From NCBI GenBank assembly GCA_031276355.1, contig JAISNC010000048.1, positions 1 to 36,145 on the forward strand: 36,145 nucleotides of DNA, written 5' to 3'. Source of the stretch: Odoribacteraceae bacterium. GTDB lineage: Bacteria; Bacteroidota; Bacteroidia; Bacteroidales; Marinifilaceae. Each line of letters opens with the position of its first letter. The stretch's first letter is position 1. Under the pieces are notes generated by a model. That model ran no database searches. It saw only the letters and a program-made list of their open reading frames with translations, and had not been told where the DNA came from. Both the position numbers and the translations under genes were made by a program. This document shows positions 1 through 8,196 of this stretch, piece after piece.

Positions 1-97
1 TGTCCATTTCGGGGACTGTTACTTTATCCTCACAAGACAACAATACAGCCGTGCAACATAGCAGGCAAAGAAAACTGATGATAAATTTGTTTTTCAT
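1..97 (-). CDS. Lipoprotein, N-terminal part only (runs off window)
   Basis: Only the first 32 codons are in the window. They read MKNKFIISFLCLLCC followed by TAVLLSCEDK, a lipoprotein signal peptide with a basic start, a hydrophobic core and a lipobox ending LLSC, so Cys22 is the likely lipidated residue. The ATG is at 95-97. A TACATTTG box lies about 110 nt upstream on the same strand (205-212), and four phased 11-bp repeats lie behind that. The mature function cannot be read because only about ten residues after the Cys are present. Confidence 0.75.
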   Translation of the reverse strand, partial: MKNKFIISFLCLLCCTAVLLSCEDKVTVPEMD

Positions 98-204
98 ATC
101 TCGAATATTTTAGTTTTAAAATCGTTACAAACTATATTTTACAATATGCTTTTATCGTTTGTTATTTGTACTCCTTCGCTTAAGTAAAGGGAAGAAATAT
201 TCCG

Positions 205-212
205 CAAATGTA
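205..212 (-). promoter_or_regulatory. Putative -7 box for the lipoprotein gene at 1-97
   Basis: The minus strand reads TACATTTG, matching the Bacteroidetes -7 consensus TAnnTTTG. No good TTTG -33 element is seen at the usual distance, which would fit an activator-dependent promoter. The predicted leader is about 100 nt. Confidence 0.5.
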
Positions 213-238
213 TTTGAAAAAATGGGGACGACTCTAAT

Positions 239-284
239 ATAGTTCTCACAACATTCTCATATCATTCTCACAACATTCTCATGC
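239..284. repeat. Four helically phased 11-bp direct repeats (operator-like)
   Basis: On the plus strand the sequence reads TTCTCACAACATTCTCAT at 243-260 and again at 265-282, a 22-bp period. Internally each half is an 11-bp repeat with core CATTCTCA, giving four copies on one face of the helix. They lie just upstream of the -7 box at 205-212, about where an activator would bind. The remainder of 98-389 holds no gene that I can support. Confidence 0.6.
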
Positions 285-389
285 ATCACCCGGCGCGGAC
301 AAGGAGCCAATCGTCGCCACAGGGCGTGTAGCCCCCGTTCCATATCGCGTGACGGTGTCGTTACCCGGGAACTTAGGGGCGTTGAGGGG

Positions 390-2228
390 CTACTCGATGA
401 TGCCGCCGCCGATCACGTCGCGGCCCTCGTAGAAGACGGCGCTCTGGCCGGGGGTGATGGCCTCCACGCTCTCGCGGAACACCACGCGGAGACGTCCCTC
501 CTCGCCGGGGTAAAGCGTGGCCGCCGCGCCCCGGTCGCGGTAGCGTATCTTGACGATCGCCTCGCGGGGCGCGCGCGGGGCGGGATATTTCATCCAGTTG
601 ACCTGGAGGGCGCGGAACTCGTTCCCGCGCAACTCCTCCCGCGGGCCGAGCACCACCTCGTTTTCCGCGGGGCGGATGGCGACGACGAACGCGGGGTGTC
701 CCAGGGCGATGCCCAGGCGCTTGCGCTGGCCGATGGTGTAGCGCGGGTAGCCCTGGTGGCGACCGAGGCGCCGGCCGGCGGTGTCAACGAACCAGCCCGG
801 CCCGTAGCGCCCGGCGAAGTCGTCCACCCGTTCGGCGAGGAAAGCGCGGTAGTCATCGCCGGGGATGAAACAGATCTCCTGGCTCTCGCTCTTGCGGGAG
901 AGTCGCTCGAAACCCCGCTCCAGGGCGATGGCCCGGGCTTCCGGCTTGGTAAGTTCACCCAGGGGGAAGAGGGTACGCGCCAGGTTGTCCCGGGTGAGGG
1001 GCCAGAGAAAATAGGTCTGGTCTTTCGTCGCGTCTACCCCCTCGCGCAGGAAATAGCGAGAACCGGCGCGGGCGACGCGGGCGTAGTGGCCGGTGGCGAT
1101 CCGCTCGCAGTGCAAGGCGTCGGCCATCTCGATCAGCTTGCCCCACTTGACAAGCGCGTTGCACGGGACGCACGGGTTGGGCGTGCGCCCCCGCAGGTAG
1201 CCGTCGATGAAGTCGCGGATGACGGTCTCGCGGAAGTAGTCGCGCAGGTCAAGGAGGTGATGCTCGAAGCCGAGCCGTTCGGCCACGCGCTTGGCCTCGA
1301 AGAGCGCGTCCACGCTGCAGCACCCCCTCTCTTTCTCCAGGCACCCGCTGGAGATCTGGTCGTAGACGCGGTACGTGACCCCCTCTACTTCGTAGCCCTG
1401 TTCCTTGAGCAAGATGGCAGCCACCGTGCTGTCAACGCCACCGCTCATGGCCACCAGCACGCGGCGACGGGGAACGCCGGCCGGCCGGCCCGGGAGCATG
1501 TAACGGGCCTCGCTGCGGTAGTCGTCGCGCGCGGGCTCCTCGGCCGGCTCGACGAGCGCCGCCTGCCCGTCGATGGTAAAGCGCAGGTACTTGATCGTCT
1601 TCCCCCGCGAGAGCCACTGCCGCTCGTAGAACGTCCGGACGCGCTGGAGGCAGTCGTCGCGCTGCCCCGCGTGCAGGTCGTCCGTCTCTTCGAGGCACGG
1701 GAGGCCGTTGGCCTCGAGCAGGGAGCGGGTGTAGTGGAAGAGGAACGGGCTGTCGGTCTTCAGGTGAATCTCTCCCCCGGCGACGAGTATCTCCCGGTAG
1801 AGGGAGAGAAAGCGGCTGCCGGTAAGGCGTTTTCGCGCCTTGCCCATTTGCGGGTCGGGGAAGGTGATCCATATCCCGGCGACCTCCCCGGGGGCGAAGA
1901 TCGACGCCAGCATCTCGGCGCGAACGCGCAGGAAGGCGACGTTCTTCAATCCCCGCTCCAGGGCCGCCGTCGCCCCGCTCCACATCCGGGCACCCTTGAT
2001 GTCGACGCCGATAAAGTTCGTGCCGGGGAACTCTCCCGCCAGCCCGACGGTGTACTCCCCCTTGCCGCACCCGACCTCCAGCACGAGCGGGTGGTCGTTC
2101 CCGAACACCCGCTCGCTCCAACGTCCCCGTAACTCGAACCCGGGCGGGATTCTCCCCCCGACGGCGGGCTGGATGACGTTCGGCAATCGCTCCATCTCGG
2201 CGAATTTCGCCAGTTTATTTCTCCCCAT
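390..2228 (-). CDS. trmB-mnmA: TrmB-MnmA fusion: tRNA m7G46 methyltransferase joined to tRNA 2-thiouridylase
   Basis: This 612-residue protein carries two complete tRNA-modifying enzymes. Residues 1-225 are TrmB, which makes 7-methylguanosine at position 46: SAM loop LEVGCGKG at 50-57 and ITFPDPQMGKARKRL at 121-135. A linker of about 30 residues (225-255) leads to MnmA, which makes 2-thiouridine at wobble U34: ATP PP-loop SGGVDS at 262-267, NPC with Cys353, and the second catalytic Cys453 in SQEICFIPG. Both halves keep their signature residues. The start MGRNKLAKFAEMERLPN is typical of Bacteroidetes TrmB. The start overlaps the end of gldH by 14 nt, so it is last in a coupled three-gene operon. 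The two activities are normally separate genes. Confidence 0.93.
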   Translation of the reverse strand: MGRNKLAKFAEMERLPNVIQPAVGGRIPPGFELRGRWSERVFGNDHPLVLEVGCGKGEYTVGLAGEFPGTNFIGVDIKGARMWSGATAALERGLKNVAFLRVRAEMLASIFAPGEVAGIWITFPDPQMGKARKRLTGSRFLSLYREILVAGGEIHLKTDSPFLFHYTRSLLEANGLPCLEETDDLHAGQRDDCLQRVRTFYERQWLSRGKTIKYLRFTIDGQAALVEPAEEPARDDYRSEARYMLPGRPAGVPRRRVLVAMSGGVDSTVAAILLKEQGYEVEGVTYRVYDQISSGCLEKERGCCSVDALFEAKRVAERLGFEHHLLDLRDYFRETVIRDFIDGYLRGRTPNPCVPCNALVKWGKLIEMADALHCERIATGHYARVARAGSRYFLREGVDATKDQTYFLWPLTRDNLARTLFPLGELTKPEARAIALERGFERLSRKSESQEICFIPGDDYRAFLAERVDDFAGRYGPGWFVDTAGRRLGRHQGYPRYTIGQRKRLGIALGHPAFVVAIRPAENEVVLGPREELRGNEFRALQVNWMKYPAPRAPREAIVKIRYRDRGAAATLYPGEEGRLRVVFRESVEAITPGQSAVFYEGRDVIGGGIIE

Positions 2229-2700
2229 GTATTTGAATACCTATATCTTTTATTCCTTTTATCTTTCTCTCCTTCATCCGGTGGCGAATCTCCACGCGGT
2301 AAACGCCGGCAGAGTCCAGCCAGTGACGCGCGGGCAGCGGGAACGCGAGCGTCTTCAGCACGGAGCCTCGCCCCGTCCATCCCGCCTCGTCGTCGGCCAC
2401 GCGCATCTCCACGCGCTCCTCTACCGGCGGGACGCCGGGACGCGACACGGTCACGAGAAGGGCCACGTTGGCCTGTCGCACGTCGATCGTGTAGCGCGCG
2501 TAAAGGGTGAACGCGTATCGCCCCGGCCGGGGAACGTCCACGGTGAACGCGACGACGCTGTCGCGCTCCCAGGCCTCGCCCGCTATCGAACGGAAGTTCG
2601 CGTACAGCACCCGCGTATCCCCCTCGCCACACCCGCCACAAAGGAAGAGCCACACCGCGCATCGCCGCGCGACATCCCGGAAACGCGTCCACGGATTCAT
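2215..2700 (-). CDS. gldH: GldH-family gliding motility lipoprotein
   Basis: The protein has 161 residues, usual for GldH. The N-terminus MNPWTRFRDVARRCAVWLFL leads to CGGC, so Cys24 is the probable lipidation site, with an imperfect lipobox. The body shows the family pattern: VLYANFRSIAGEAWERDSV near the start and a C-terminus reading KGIKDIGIQIH. I chose the ATG at 2698-2700 because it overlaps the stop of the preceding gene as ATGA, a translational-coupling arrangement; an upstream in-frame extension lies inside the dipeptidase gene and reads as low-complexity shadow. GldH homologues are common in Bacteroidales that do not glide, so the name does not prove motility. Confidence 0.8.
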   Translation of the reverse strand: MNPWTRFRDVARRCAVWLFLCGGCGEGDTRVLYANFRSIAGEAWERDSVVAFTVDVPRPGRYAFTLYARYTIDVRQANVALLVTVSRPGVPPVEERVEMRVADDEAGWTGRGSVLKTLAFPLPARHWLDSAGVYRVEIRHRMKERKIKGIKDIGIQIHGEK

Positions 2701-4484
2701 ATCCCCTGCACCCGTTCCATGACCCGCAGCAAGTTGCCGCCCCACAATTTTTCCAGATCCGCGGGGGTATACCCCCGGCGAAGAAACTCGACCGTCAAGT
2801 TGATCAACTCGTTGGCGCCGCGGCAACCGGGGAGCTGTTCCGCGTCGTCGCCGTCGAAGTCGGTGCCGATACCGACGTGGTCAATGCCGACGAGTTGCAC
2901 GACGTGATCCACGTGACGCGCGACATCGCGGAACGTCGCCTTGCCGTCCCCGCGAAGAAAACGGTTGTAAAGGCACACCTGCACCACTCCTCCCTTGGCG
3001 GCGAGCGCCTTCAACTGCCCGTCCGTCAGGTTACGCGGGTGGTCGTGCAGAGCGCGGGCCGAGGAGTGAGACGCGATAACGGGGCGATCGCTGACCGCGA
3101 GCACGTCGTGGAAGCTCTTCTCGCTGACGTGCGAGACGTCCACCATGATCCCCAGGCGGTTCATCTCGCGCACCACCTCCCGCCCGAAGGGGCTTAACCC
3201 GTCGTGCTCCACCTTTCCCCGGGCCGGGTCGCAGATGTCGTTGCTCCCGTTGTGGCACAAGGTGATGTAGGCAACGCCCATCTCCTTGAAACGAGCCAGG
3301 TTGCCGATATCCTGCCCGATGGCGTAACCGTTCTCGATGGCGAGGAAGAAGGCCCGTTTCCCCTCCCGCTTCACACGTCGCGCGTCGGAAGCGGAACGCG
3401 CGATGGCGATCCCGGCGGGATAGCGGTTCGCTTGCTCCTCCACCTGGCGAAGGATGTCGATCGCCTGCCGGGTGGCCTCGCGCGACGCGTCGGCATCCCG
3501 CCGCCCCTGGGGAAGGTAGGCCACCATGAACACGGCATCGACCAGTCCCTCTTTCATCTTCGGGAGATCGACCTTGACCGTCGCGTGGCGTTGCCCGAAG
3601 TCGAACCCTTTCGTGAACTTCATCGGCGTGTCACAGTGCGAGTCCACGATCAGGTAACGCTCGTGGATCTCTTTCGCCCGCTTGAAGAGGGCCGCCTCCT
3701 CGACAAAGTGCCGGAAGAGCCCCTCCATCTCCACGTTGGCGAGGGGCACCATCTTCTCCGGGTGCCATTGCACGCTGAAGATACGGTAATCGGTAGCCTC
3801 CATCGCCTCGATGACCCCGTCGGGGGCCGTGGCAGAGACGACGAACCCCGGGGCCACCTCCTTCACCGCCTGGTGGTGGAGCGAGTTCACGACGACCGTG
3901 TGCCGCCCCAGGATGGAGAAGAGCGTGGTACCCTCCTTCACCCGCGCCGTGTGCGAGCCATGACCCGGGGCAAGCTCCTGCCGGTGCTTCAGGCTACCGT
4001 TCACGCGCGTGACGATGTCCTGGTGGTTTTTCCCCCCGAAAGCGATGTTGATGAGCTGGTGACCGCGGCATATCCCGAAGATCGGCACCTGGCGATTCGC
4101 CGCCAGCCGCGTCAGGATAAGGTCGTACTGGTCGCGCGCCACGTCCACTTCACCCAGCGCCGGGAGCGGTTCCTCGCCGCTGTACAGGGGGTTAATATCC
4201 CCCCCCCCGCTGAGGAGCAGCCCGTCGATCCGGGAGACGATCTCCTTCAACGACGCGATGTCCGAGTGAACAGGGATCAGCAACGGGATCCCGCCCGCCC
4301 GGACGATGGAATGCACGTAGGAGTCGTGAATGCAGGAGTTCCCCTCCTTGAAATTGGCCGAGATCCCGATGAGGGGACGCGACGTGTCGGCAGCGTGGGC
4401 ATCGACAGCGTCGTGCAACACCGTCAGGTCTGCCGGGTAGACGTGATCGTTCATAAAATATACAAGCAATAATAAGGTAATCAT
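2697..4484 (-). CDS. Fusion of C26 (PuuD-like) gamma-glutamyl hydrolase and M19 membrane dipeptidase
   Basis: The protein has 595 residues from the ATG at 4484. Residues 35-260 are a class I glutamine amidotransferase-like C26 domain: nucleophile Cys139 in FGICRGHQ and catalytic QWHPE with His241 and Glu243. Residues 275-595 are an M19 renal-dipeptidase-like zinc peptidase: DSHCDTP at 281-287, DVSHVSEKSF, IASHSSARAL and GIGTDFDG. Both sites look intact. The expected activities are cleavage of gamma-glutamyl amides and of dipeptides, so one polypeptide might process gamma-glutamyl peptides in two steps. AGGAATAGAG precedes the ATG at 4484; ATG 4454 is an alternative that would remove the hydrophobic MITLLLLVYF. 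No clear signal peptide is seen. It is first in an operon with gldH and trmB-mnmA. Confidence 0.88.
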   Translation of the reverse strand: MITLLLLVYFMNDHVYPADLTVLHDAVDAHAADTSRPLIGISANFKEGNSCIHDSYVHSIVRAGGIPLLIPVHSDIASLKEIVSRIDGLLLSGGGDINPLYSGEEPLPALGEVDVARDQYDLILTRLAANRQVPIFGICRGHQLINIAFGGKNHQDIVTRVNGSLKHRQELAPGHGSHTARVKEGTTLFSILGRHTVVVNSLHHQAVKEVAPGFVVSATAPDGVIEAMEATDYRIFSVQWHPEKMVPLANVEMEGLFRHFVEEAALFKRAKEIHERYLIVDSHCDTPMKFTKGFDFGQRHATVKVDLPKMKEGLVDAVFMVAYLPQGRRDADASREATRQAIDILRQVEEQANRYPAGIAIARSASDARRVKREGKRAFFLAIENGYAIGQDIGNLARFKEMGVAYITLCHNGSNDICDPARGKVEHDGLSPFGREVVREMNRLGIMVDVSHVSEKSFHDVLAVSDRPVIASHSSARALHDHPRNLTDGQLKALAAKGGVVQVCLYNRFLRGDGKATFRDVARHVDHVVQLVGIDHVGIGTDFDGDDAEQLPGCRGANELINLTVEFLRRGYTPADLEKLWGGNLLRVMERVQGI

Positions 4485-4581
4485 TTCGTTCTCTATTCCT
4501 CTTCCGTGAAGCGCGTTACACCCCGCGCCGGATGCGCGCGTCGTGTTATCCGTTTCGTGCACGAAGTAAGACGAAATTACT

Positions 4582-4589
4582 TATATTTG
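4582..4589 (+). promoter_or_regulatory. -7 box of the metG promoter
   Basis: TATATTTG matches the Bacteroidetes -7 consensus and lies 28 nt upstream of the metG ATG. A weak -33 candidate TTTCG sits at 4553-4557. The predicted leader is only about 20-25 nt. Confidence 0.6.
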
Positions 4590-4617
4590 CAACTCGTTTC
4601 GAGAGATTATTATTCAA

Positions 4618-6660
4618 ATGCACGATATGACGAAATTCAAGCGAACACTGGTGACCACGGCGTTGCCTTATGCGAACGGGCCCGTGCACATCGGGCACCT
4701 GGCGGGAGTGTACGTCCCGGCGGATATCTACGCGCGCTACCTGCGCCGGAAGGGGGAAGAGGTGGTGCTTATCGGCGGCTCCGACGAACACGGCGTTCCC
4801 ATCACCATCAAGGCCCAACGGGAGGGCGTATCGCCGCGCGACATCGTCGACCGCTACCACGAGATGATCAAAGAGTCCTTCGCCGGCCTCGGTATCTCCT
4901 TCGACATCTACGCGCGCACCAGCTCGCGCACCCACCACGAGCTATCCTCCGCCTTCTTCAAGAAACTGCACGACGCGGGGAAGTTCTTCGAGCGCGCCAC
5001 GCTGCAGTTCTACGACGAGCAAGCGGGCCAGTTCCTCCCCGACCGCTACATCACCGGCACCTGCCCTCACTGCGGCAACGAGCGTGCGTACGGCGACCAG
5101 TGCGAGGCGTGCGGCACCAGCCTCAACGCCACCGACCTCATCAACCCGCTCTCCGCCATCACCGGCAACGTCCCCCAGTTGCGGGAGACGCGGCACTGGT
5201 ATCTCCCGCTGGACGACTACGAGGGGTGGCTCAAAGAGTGGCTGCTGGAGGAGCACGCCGACTGGAAACCCAACGTCTATGGCCAGTGCAAGTCCTGGCT
5301 CGACAACGGCCTGCAACCCCGGGCCGTCACGCGCGACCTCGACTGGGGCGTTCCCGTGCCCCTCGAGGGGAGCGAGGGCAAGGTGCTCTACGTCTGGTTT
5401 GATGCCCCCATAGGCTATATCTCCGCCACCAAGGAGCTTACCCCCGACTGGGAGAGATACTGGAAAGACCCGTCGACGCGCCTCGTCCACTTCATCGGCA
5501 AGGACAACATCGTCTTCCACTGCATCATCTTCCCCGTCATGCTCAAGGCCGAGGGGAGCTACATCCTGCCCGACAATGTCCCCGCCAACGAGTTCCTCAA
5601 CCTCGAGGGGGAGAAGATCTCGACCACCCGCGACTGGGCCGTCTGGCTCCACGAGTACCTCGTTGACTTTCCCGGCAAGCAGGACGTGCTCCGTTACGCC
5701 CTCGCGGCCACCACGCCGGAGACCAAGGACAACGACTTCACGTGGAAGGATTTCCAGGCCCGCAACAACAACGAGCTGGTCGCCATCTACGGGAACTTCA
5801 TCAACCGGACGCTGGTCTTGACGCGCAAGTACTTCGACAACCGCGTGCCGGCACCCGGCGAGACCACCGACCGCGACCGGGAGGTGCTTGCCGAGATACC
5901 CCGCGTCATCGAGCGGGTAGAGAAGAACCTCGACTCCTTTCACTTCCGCGAGGCCCTGCGCGAGGCCATGGGGCTCGCGCGGCTGGGCAACAAATACCTC
6001 GCCGACACCGAACCGTGGAAGCTACACGCCGCGAATCCCGACCGCGTGGCCACCATTCTCAACACCTGCCTCCAGGTGGCCGCCACCCTCTCCACGTTGA
6101 TGGAGCCGTTCATGCCCTTCTCCTCGGAACGCCTCCGCGGGTTCATGAACATCGCTCCCATCGCGTGGGCGGCGATGGGCGGCGACGTGCTCCCGGTTGG
6201 CCACCTCCTCGGCGAGCCTGGCCTGCTCTTCGAGAAGATCGACGATGCCGCCATCCAGGCCCAGGTTGACCGGCTCGAGGAGAAGAAACGGCGGCGCGAA
6301 GCAACGACGGCGCGCCCGGTAGCGCCCGCTCGAGAGGCGATCCCCCTCGACGCGTTCGCGAACATGGACATCCGTGTCGGGACAATACTCGCCGCCGAGA
6401 AAATCCCCAAGACCAAGAAGTTGATGAAGTTGACGGTGGACACGGGCATCGATCGCCGCGTGATCGTCTCCGGCATCGCCGAGCACTACGCCCCGGAGAC
6501 GCTCGTCGGCCGGCAGGTCAGCGTGCTGGTAAACCTCGAGCCGAAGCTCTTGAAGGGCATCGAGTCGCGGGGCATGATCCTGATGGCGGAGGAGGCCGAC
6601 GGCTCGCTCTCGCTTGTCGCCCCGGACAAGCCCGTGATGCCAGGCGCGGGGATACGGTAG
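4618..6660 (+). CDS. metG: Methionyl-tRNA synthetase
   Basis: This class I synthetase charges tRNA-Met. It has 680 residues, the long form with a C-terminal tRNA-binding domain. HIGH is at 24-27. The zinc knuckle has Cys149, 152, 162 and 165 (CPHC ... CEAC). The KMSKS loop is the MetRS variant KISTT at about 333-337, and [10 protein letters not shown] is at 258-267. The C-terminal EMAP-II-like dimerisation/tRNA-binding module starts near residue 580 with [15 protein letters not shown] 4627 (residue 4) is an alternative start. The gene stands alone with its own promoter and is followed by a strong hairpin at 6701-6731. Confidence 0.98.
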   Translation: MHDMTKFKRTLVTTALPYANGPVHIGHLAGVYVPADIYARYLRRKGEEVVLIGGSDEHGVPITIKAQREGVSPRDIVDRYHEMIKESFAGLGISFDIYARTSSRTHHELSSAFFKKLHDAGKFFERATLQFYDEQAGQFLPDRYITGTCPHCGNERAYGDQCEACGTSLNATDLINPLSAITGNVPQLRETRHWYLPLDDYEGWLKEWLLEEHADWKPNVYGQCKSWLDNGLQPRAVTRDLDWGVPVPLEGSEGKVLYVWFDAPIGYISATKELTPDWERYWKDPSTRLVHFIGKDNIVFHCIIFPVMLKAEGSYILPDNVPANEFLNLEGEKISTTRDWAVWLHEYLVDFPGKQDVLRYALAATTPETKDNDFTWKDFQARNNNELVAIYGNFINRTLVLTRKYFDNRVPAPGETTDRDREVLAEIPRVIERVEKNLDSFHFREALREAMGLARLGNKYLADTEPWKLHAANPDRVATILNTCLQVAATLSTLMEPFMPFSSERLRGFMNIAPIAWAAMGGDVLPVGHLLGEPGLLFEKIDDAAIQAQVDRLEEKKRRREATTARPVAPAREAIPLDAFANMDIRVGTILAAEKIPKTKKLMKLTVDTGIDRRVIVSGIAEHYAPETLVGRQVSVLVNLEPKLLKGIESRGMILMAEEADGSLSLVAPDKPVMPGAGIR

Positions 6661-6700
6661 GGGCCGCGCGTCACCGCCGGGGTGCTTCCCGATAAAACGA

Positions 6701-6731
6701 AGAGGATTGCCGGGGTCTCCGGCAATCCTCT
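6701..6731. terminator. Perfect 13-bp stem-loop between metG and a convergent remnant
   Basis: AGAGGATTGCCGG at 6701-6713 pairs with its complement at 6719-6731 around a 5-nt loop. On the plus strand no U-run follows. On the minus strand the stem is followed by TCGTTTTATC, which is T-richer. It probably serves as a bidirectional transcript end for metG and for whatever once read leftward from about 6940. Confidence 0.75.
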
Positions 6732-6751
6732 CGTGTGATCGTCCCGCGCGA

Positions 6752-6937
6752 TTATTCAGCGGCCGGTGTTACGATCGGGTCATAAAGCCATTGGATCGTC
6801 ACGCCGGCAGGTTTTTGAGTCGTTGTCTCCTCCTCATACACGTTATCCCCCTTCTCTGTCTCCTTCCAGTACACGACGTTCCACCCTTTCTTCAGTTGCA
6901 GGTTGTAGGTAAAGGATCGTCTTTTTTCGAGTGACAA
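6752..6937 (-). pseudogene. C-terminal remnant of a Bacteroidales secreted/lipoprotein gene
   Basis: Sixty codons read YNLQLKKGWNVVYWKETEKG and end TTTQKPAGVTIQWLYDP then a stop. The pattern KKGWNVVY followed by a Thr-rich stretch and a Trp-rich end is, from memory, usual at the C-terminus of Bacteroidales hypothetical lipoproteins. There is no ATG: the only start is a TTG inside a TACATTTG box. The frame stays open upstream to about 7087, but that translation does not look like a protein. I read it as the 3' end of a gene whose 5' part was lost, perhaps through the repeats that follow. Confidence 0.5.
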
Positions 6938-7093
6938 ATGTAGGGGATTTTTCTTACTTCCGTTGCATTTACTAATTGAACTTACGAAGGATCTATCGTG
7001 AAATCCGCTTGCACGTACCCGCTTCCCGCCAGAGAACTCATGAACTCCACGAGTTCGGGAGGGAAGAGCAGGTTTGATGTTTCTACCGGGCGA

Positions 7094-7265
7094 GGGGCTG
7101 TCTCAAAAGTCGGTTTTTATCATTGCGAATGACCGTCATTGCGATCCGCAGAGCGGGAAGCAATCCAGAACACGCTCCATCCCTGGATTGCTTCACCCTT
7201 CGGGTTCGCAATGACGGAACAGGCGGATCGTCATGACACTCGTTCGAGGCTTTTGAGACAGCCCC
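7094..7265. mobile_element. 172-bp MITE-like element with 16-bp perfect terminal inverted repeats
   Basis: GGGGCTGTCTCAAAAG at 7094-7109 is exactly inverted at 7250-7265. Inside is a second nested palindrome: GTCATTGCGA (7135-7144) and AAGCAATCCAG (7158-7168) are inverted at 7206-7215 and 7183-7193. There is no coding capacity. Such ends resemble those of some transposase families, so it may be mobilised in trans; no transposase is in the window. No convincing target duplication is seen. Part of this family also occurs at 35577-35832, 11051-11066 and 18608-18618. Confidence 0.75.
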
Positions 7266-7386
7266 AGAAAACGCCCCGGCAAACAATAATAACTCCTGAA
7301 AATCGGCTTTTGCGACAGTACCGAAACGAGGTGTCGCGAGGCACGAAGCAACGCAAGAAACAATATGAAACTTGCCTTGACTATCC
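7266..7386. repeat. Decayed repeat debris downstream of the MITE-like element
   Basis: CGGCTTTTGCGACAG near 7303-7317 resembles the element end GGCTTTTGAGACAG with a substitution, and GTCGCGAGGCACGAAGCAACG (about 7333-7353) resembles the inner arm. This suggests an older degraded copy lying between the intact element and the DUF554 gene. No gene is supported here. Confidence 0.35.
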
Positions 7387-8073
7387 CTATCCCCATAGGC
7401 GCGCCAGGCAAGAGAGTATCACAACGAGGGGCAACGCGGGGAGCATATTGATAACTCGAATCTCTTTTATTTCGAGGATCGTGATCCCCAGGCCAAGCAA
7501 CAGGATGCCACCGGAGGAGGTGAGGTCAGCGATCATCGCCTCGCTCGCAAAGCGCATCATGAAGGTAGCAAAAAGAGTCAAAGACCCCTGGTAGAGTAAC
7601 ACGGGCACAAAACTGAAGAGAACGGGATACCCGAACAGGGAGGCAAATAGCATGGCGGCAATTCCGTCCATGACGGACTTGGTATAGAGCAACACGGGCG
7701 GTTGCCCCGTACCCTCTTCGATCGGCCCCAAGATAGCCATGGATCCCACGCAGAAGAGCATTGAGGCGGTGACGAATCCCTCCGCGAACCTGCCCGAGGC
7801 CCCGCAATCCGGGCGCTGGAAACGAGCCGAGAGACGCCGGACACGCCCGTCGAGGTCGACCCACTGCCCCAAAACTGCCCCCGCCGCAAGAGCGGCGACA
7901 ACGATCGGGAAGTTGTCCGGATGCATGGTCATGGGGATAGCCACGGCAATGGTAATCAGCCCCATCGCCTGGAAAAGGGTGCCCGCGATTGCACGAGGCA
8001 GGCGGGAGTGTAACAACACGCCGGCGAGACTCCCCACGATGATCGCCCCGGCGTTCACGACTGTTCCTATCAT
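7387..8073 (-). CDS. DUF554 (YqgA-like) integral membrane protein
   Basis: The protein has 228 residues, the usual DUF554 length. It opens MIGTVVNAGAIIVGSLAGVL and has about six hydrophobic segments, with family patterns SMLFCVGSMAILGPIEEG near the middle and KSVMDGIAAMLFAS after it. The family is annotated as a possible transporter or channel but its substrate is not established. The ATG follows a minus-strand TAACTTTG box by about 20 nt. It is divergent from the flippase gene and appears monocistronic. Confidence 0.9.
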   Translation of the reverse strand: MIGTVVNAGAIIVGSLAGVLLHSRLPRAIAGTLFQAMGLITIAVAIPMTMHPDNFPIVVAALAAGAVLGQWVDLDGRVRRLSARFQRPDCGASGRFAEGFVTASMLFCVGSMAILGPIEEGTGQPPVLLYTKSVMDGIAAMLFASLFGYPVLFSFVPVLLYQGSLTLFATFMMRFASEAMIADLTSSGGILLLGLGITILEIKEIRVINMLPALPLVVILSCLARLWG

Positions 8074-8095
8074 ACCAGTAAGGTGTTAACACGGG

Positions 8096-8103
8096 CAAAG
8101 TTA
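8096..8103 (-). promoter_or_regulatory. Putative -7 box for the DUF554 gene
   Basis: The minus strand reads TAACTTTG, a good match to TAnnTTTG, 22 nt before the ATG at 8071-8073. No clear -33 TTG is seen at the usual spacing. Confidence 0.45.
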
Positions 8104-8167
8104 ATCTATTTTTCCAGATGCCCGTGCAGCGATCCGGGAGGTCGCGCCGGGTACAAGAGAATTTTGT

Positions 8168-8175
8168 TACATTCG
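8168..8175 (+). promoter_or_regulatory. Putative -7 box for the flippase gene
   Basis: TACATTCG differs from the consensus at one base and lies 21 nt before the chosen ATG at 8197. It is divergent from the box at 8096-8103. Confidence 0.4.
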
Positions 8176-8196
8176 CGGAAAATCCAAACACACGCG

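Noticed and set aside
696..2132. 478-residue plus-strand frame antisense to trmB-mnmA
   Set aside because: It is a shadow of the strongly supported fusion gene.
3204..4472. 422-residue plus-strand frame antisense to the C26-M19 gene
   Set aside because: It is rich in Val, Asp, His and Arg as expected from reading the complement of a GC-rich gene; no motif is present.
7094..7265. Invertible promoter switch
   Set aside because: The element has inverted ends but no promoter facing out towards a gene and no adjacent site-specific recombinase; a MITE-like element explains it better.
7139..7594. 151-residue frame over the MITE-like element and the end of the DUF554 gene
   Set aside because: It spans a repeat and antisense coding sequence and shows no protein features.
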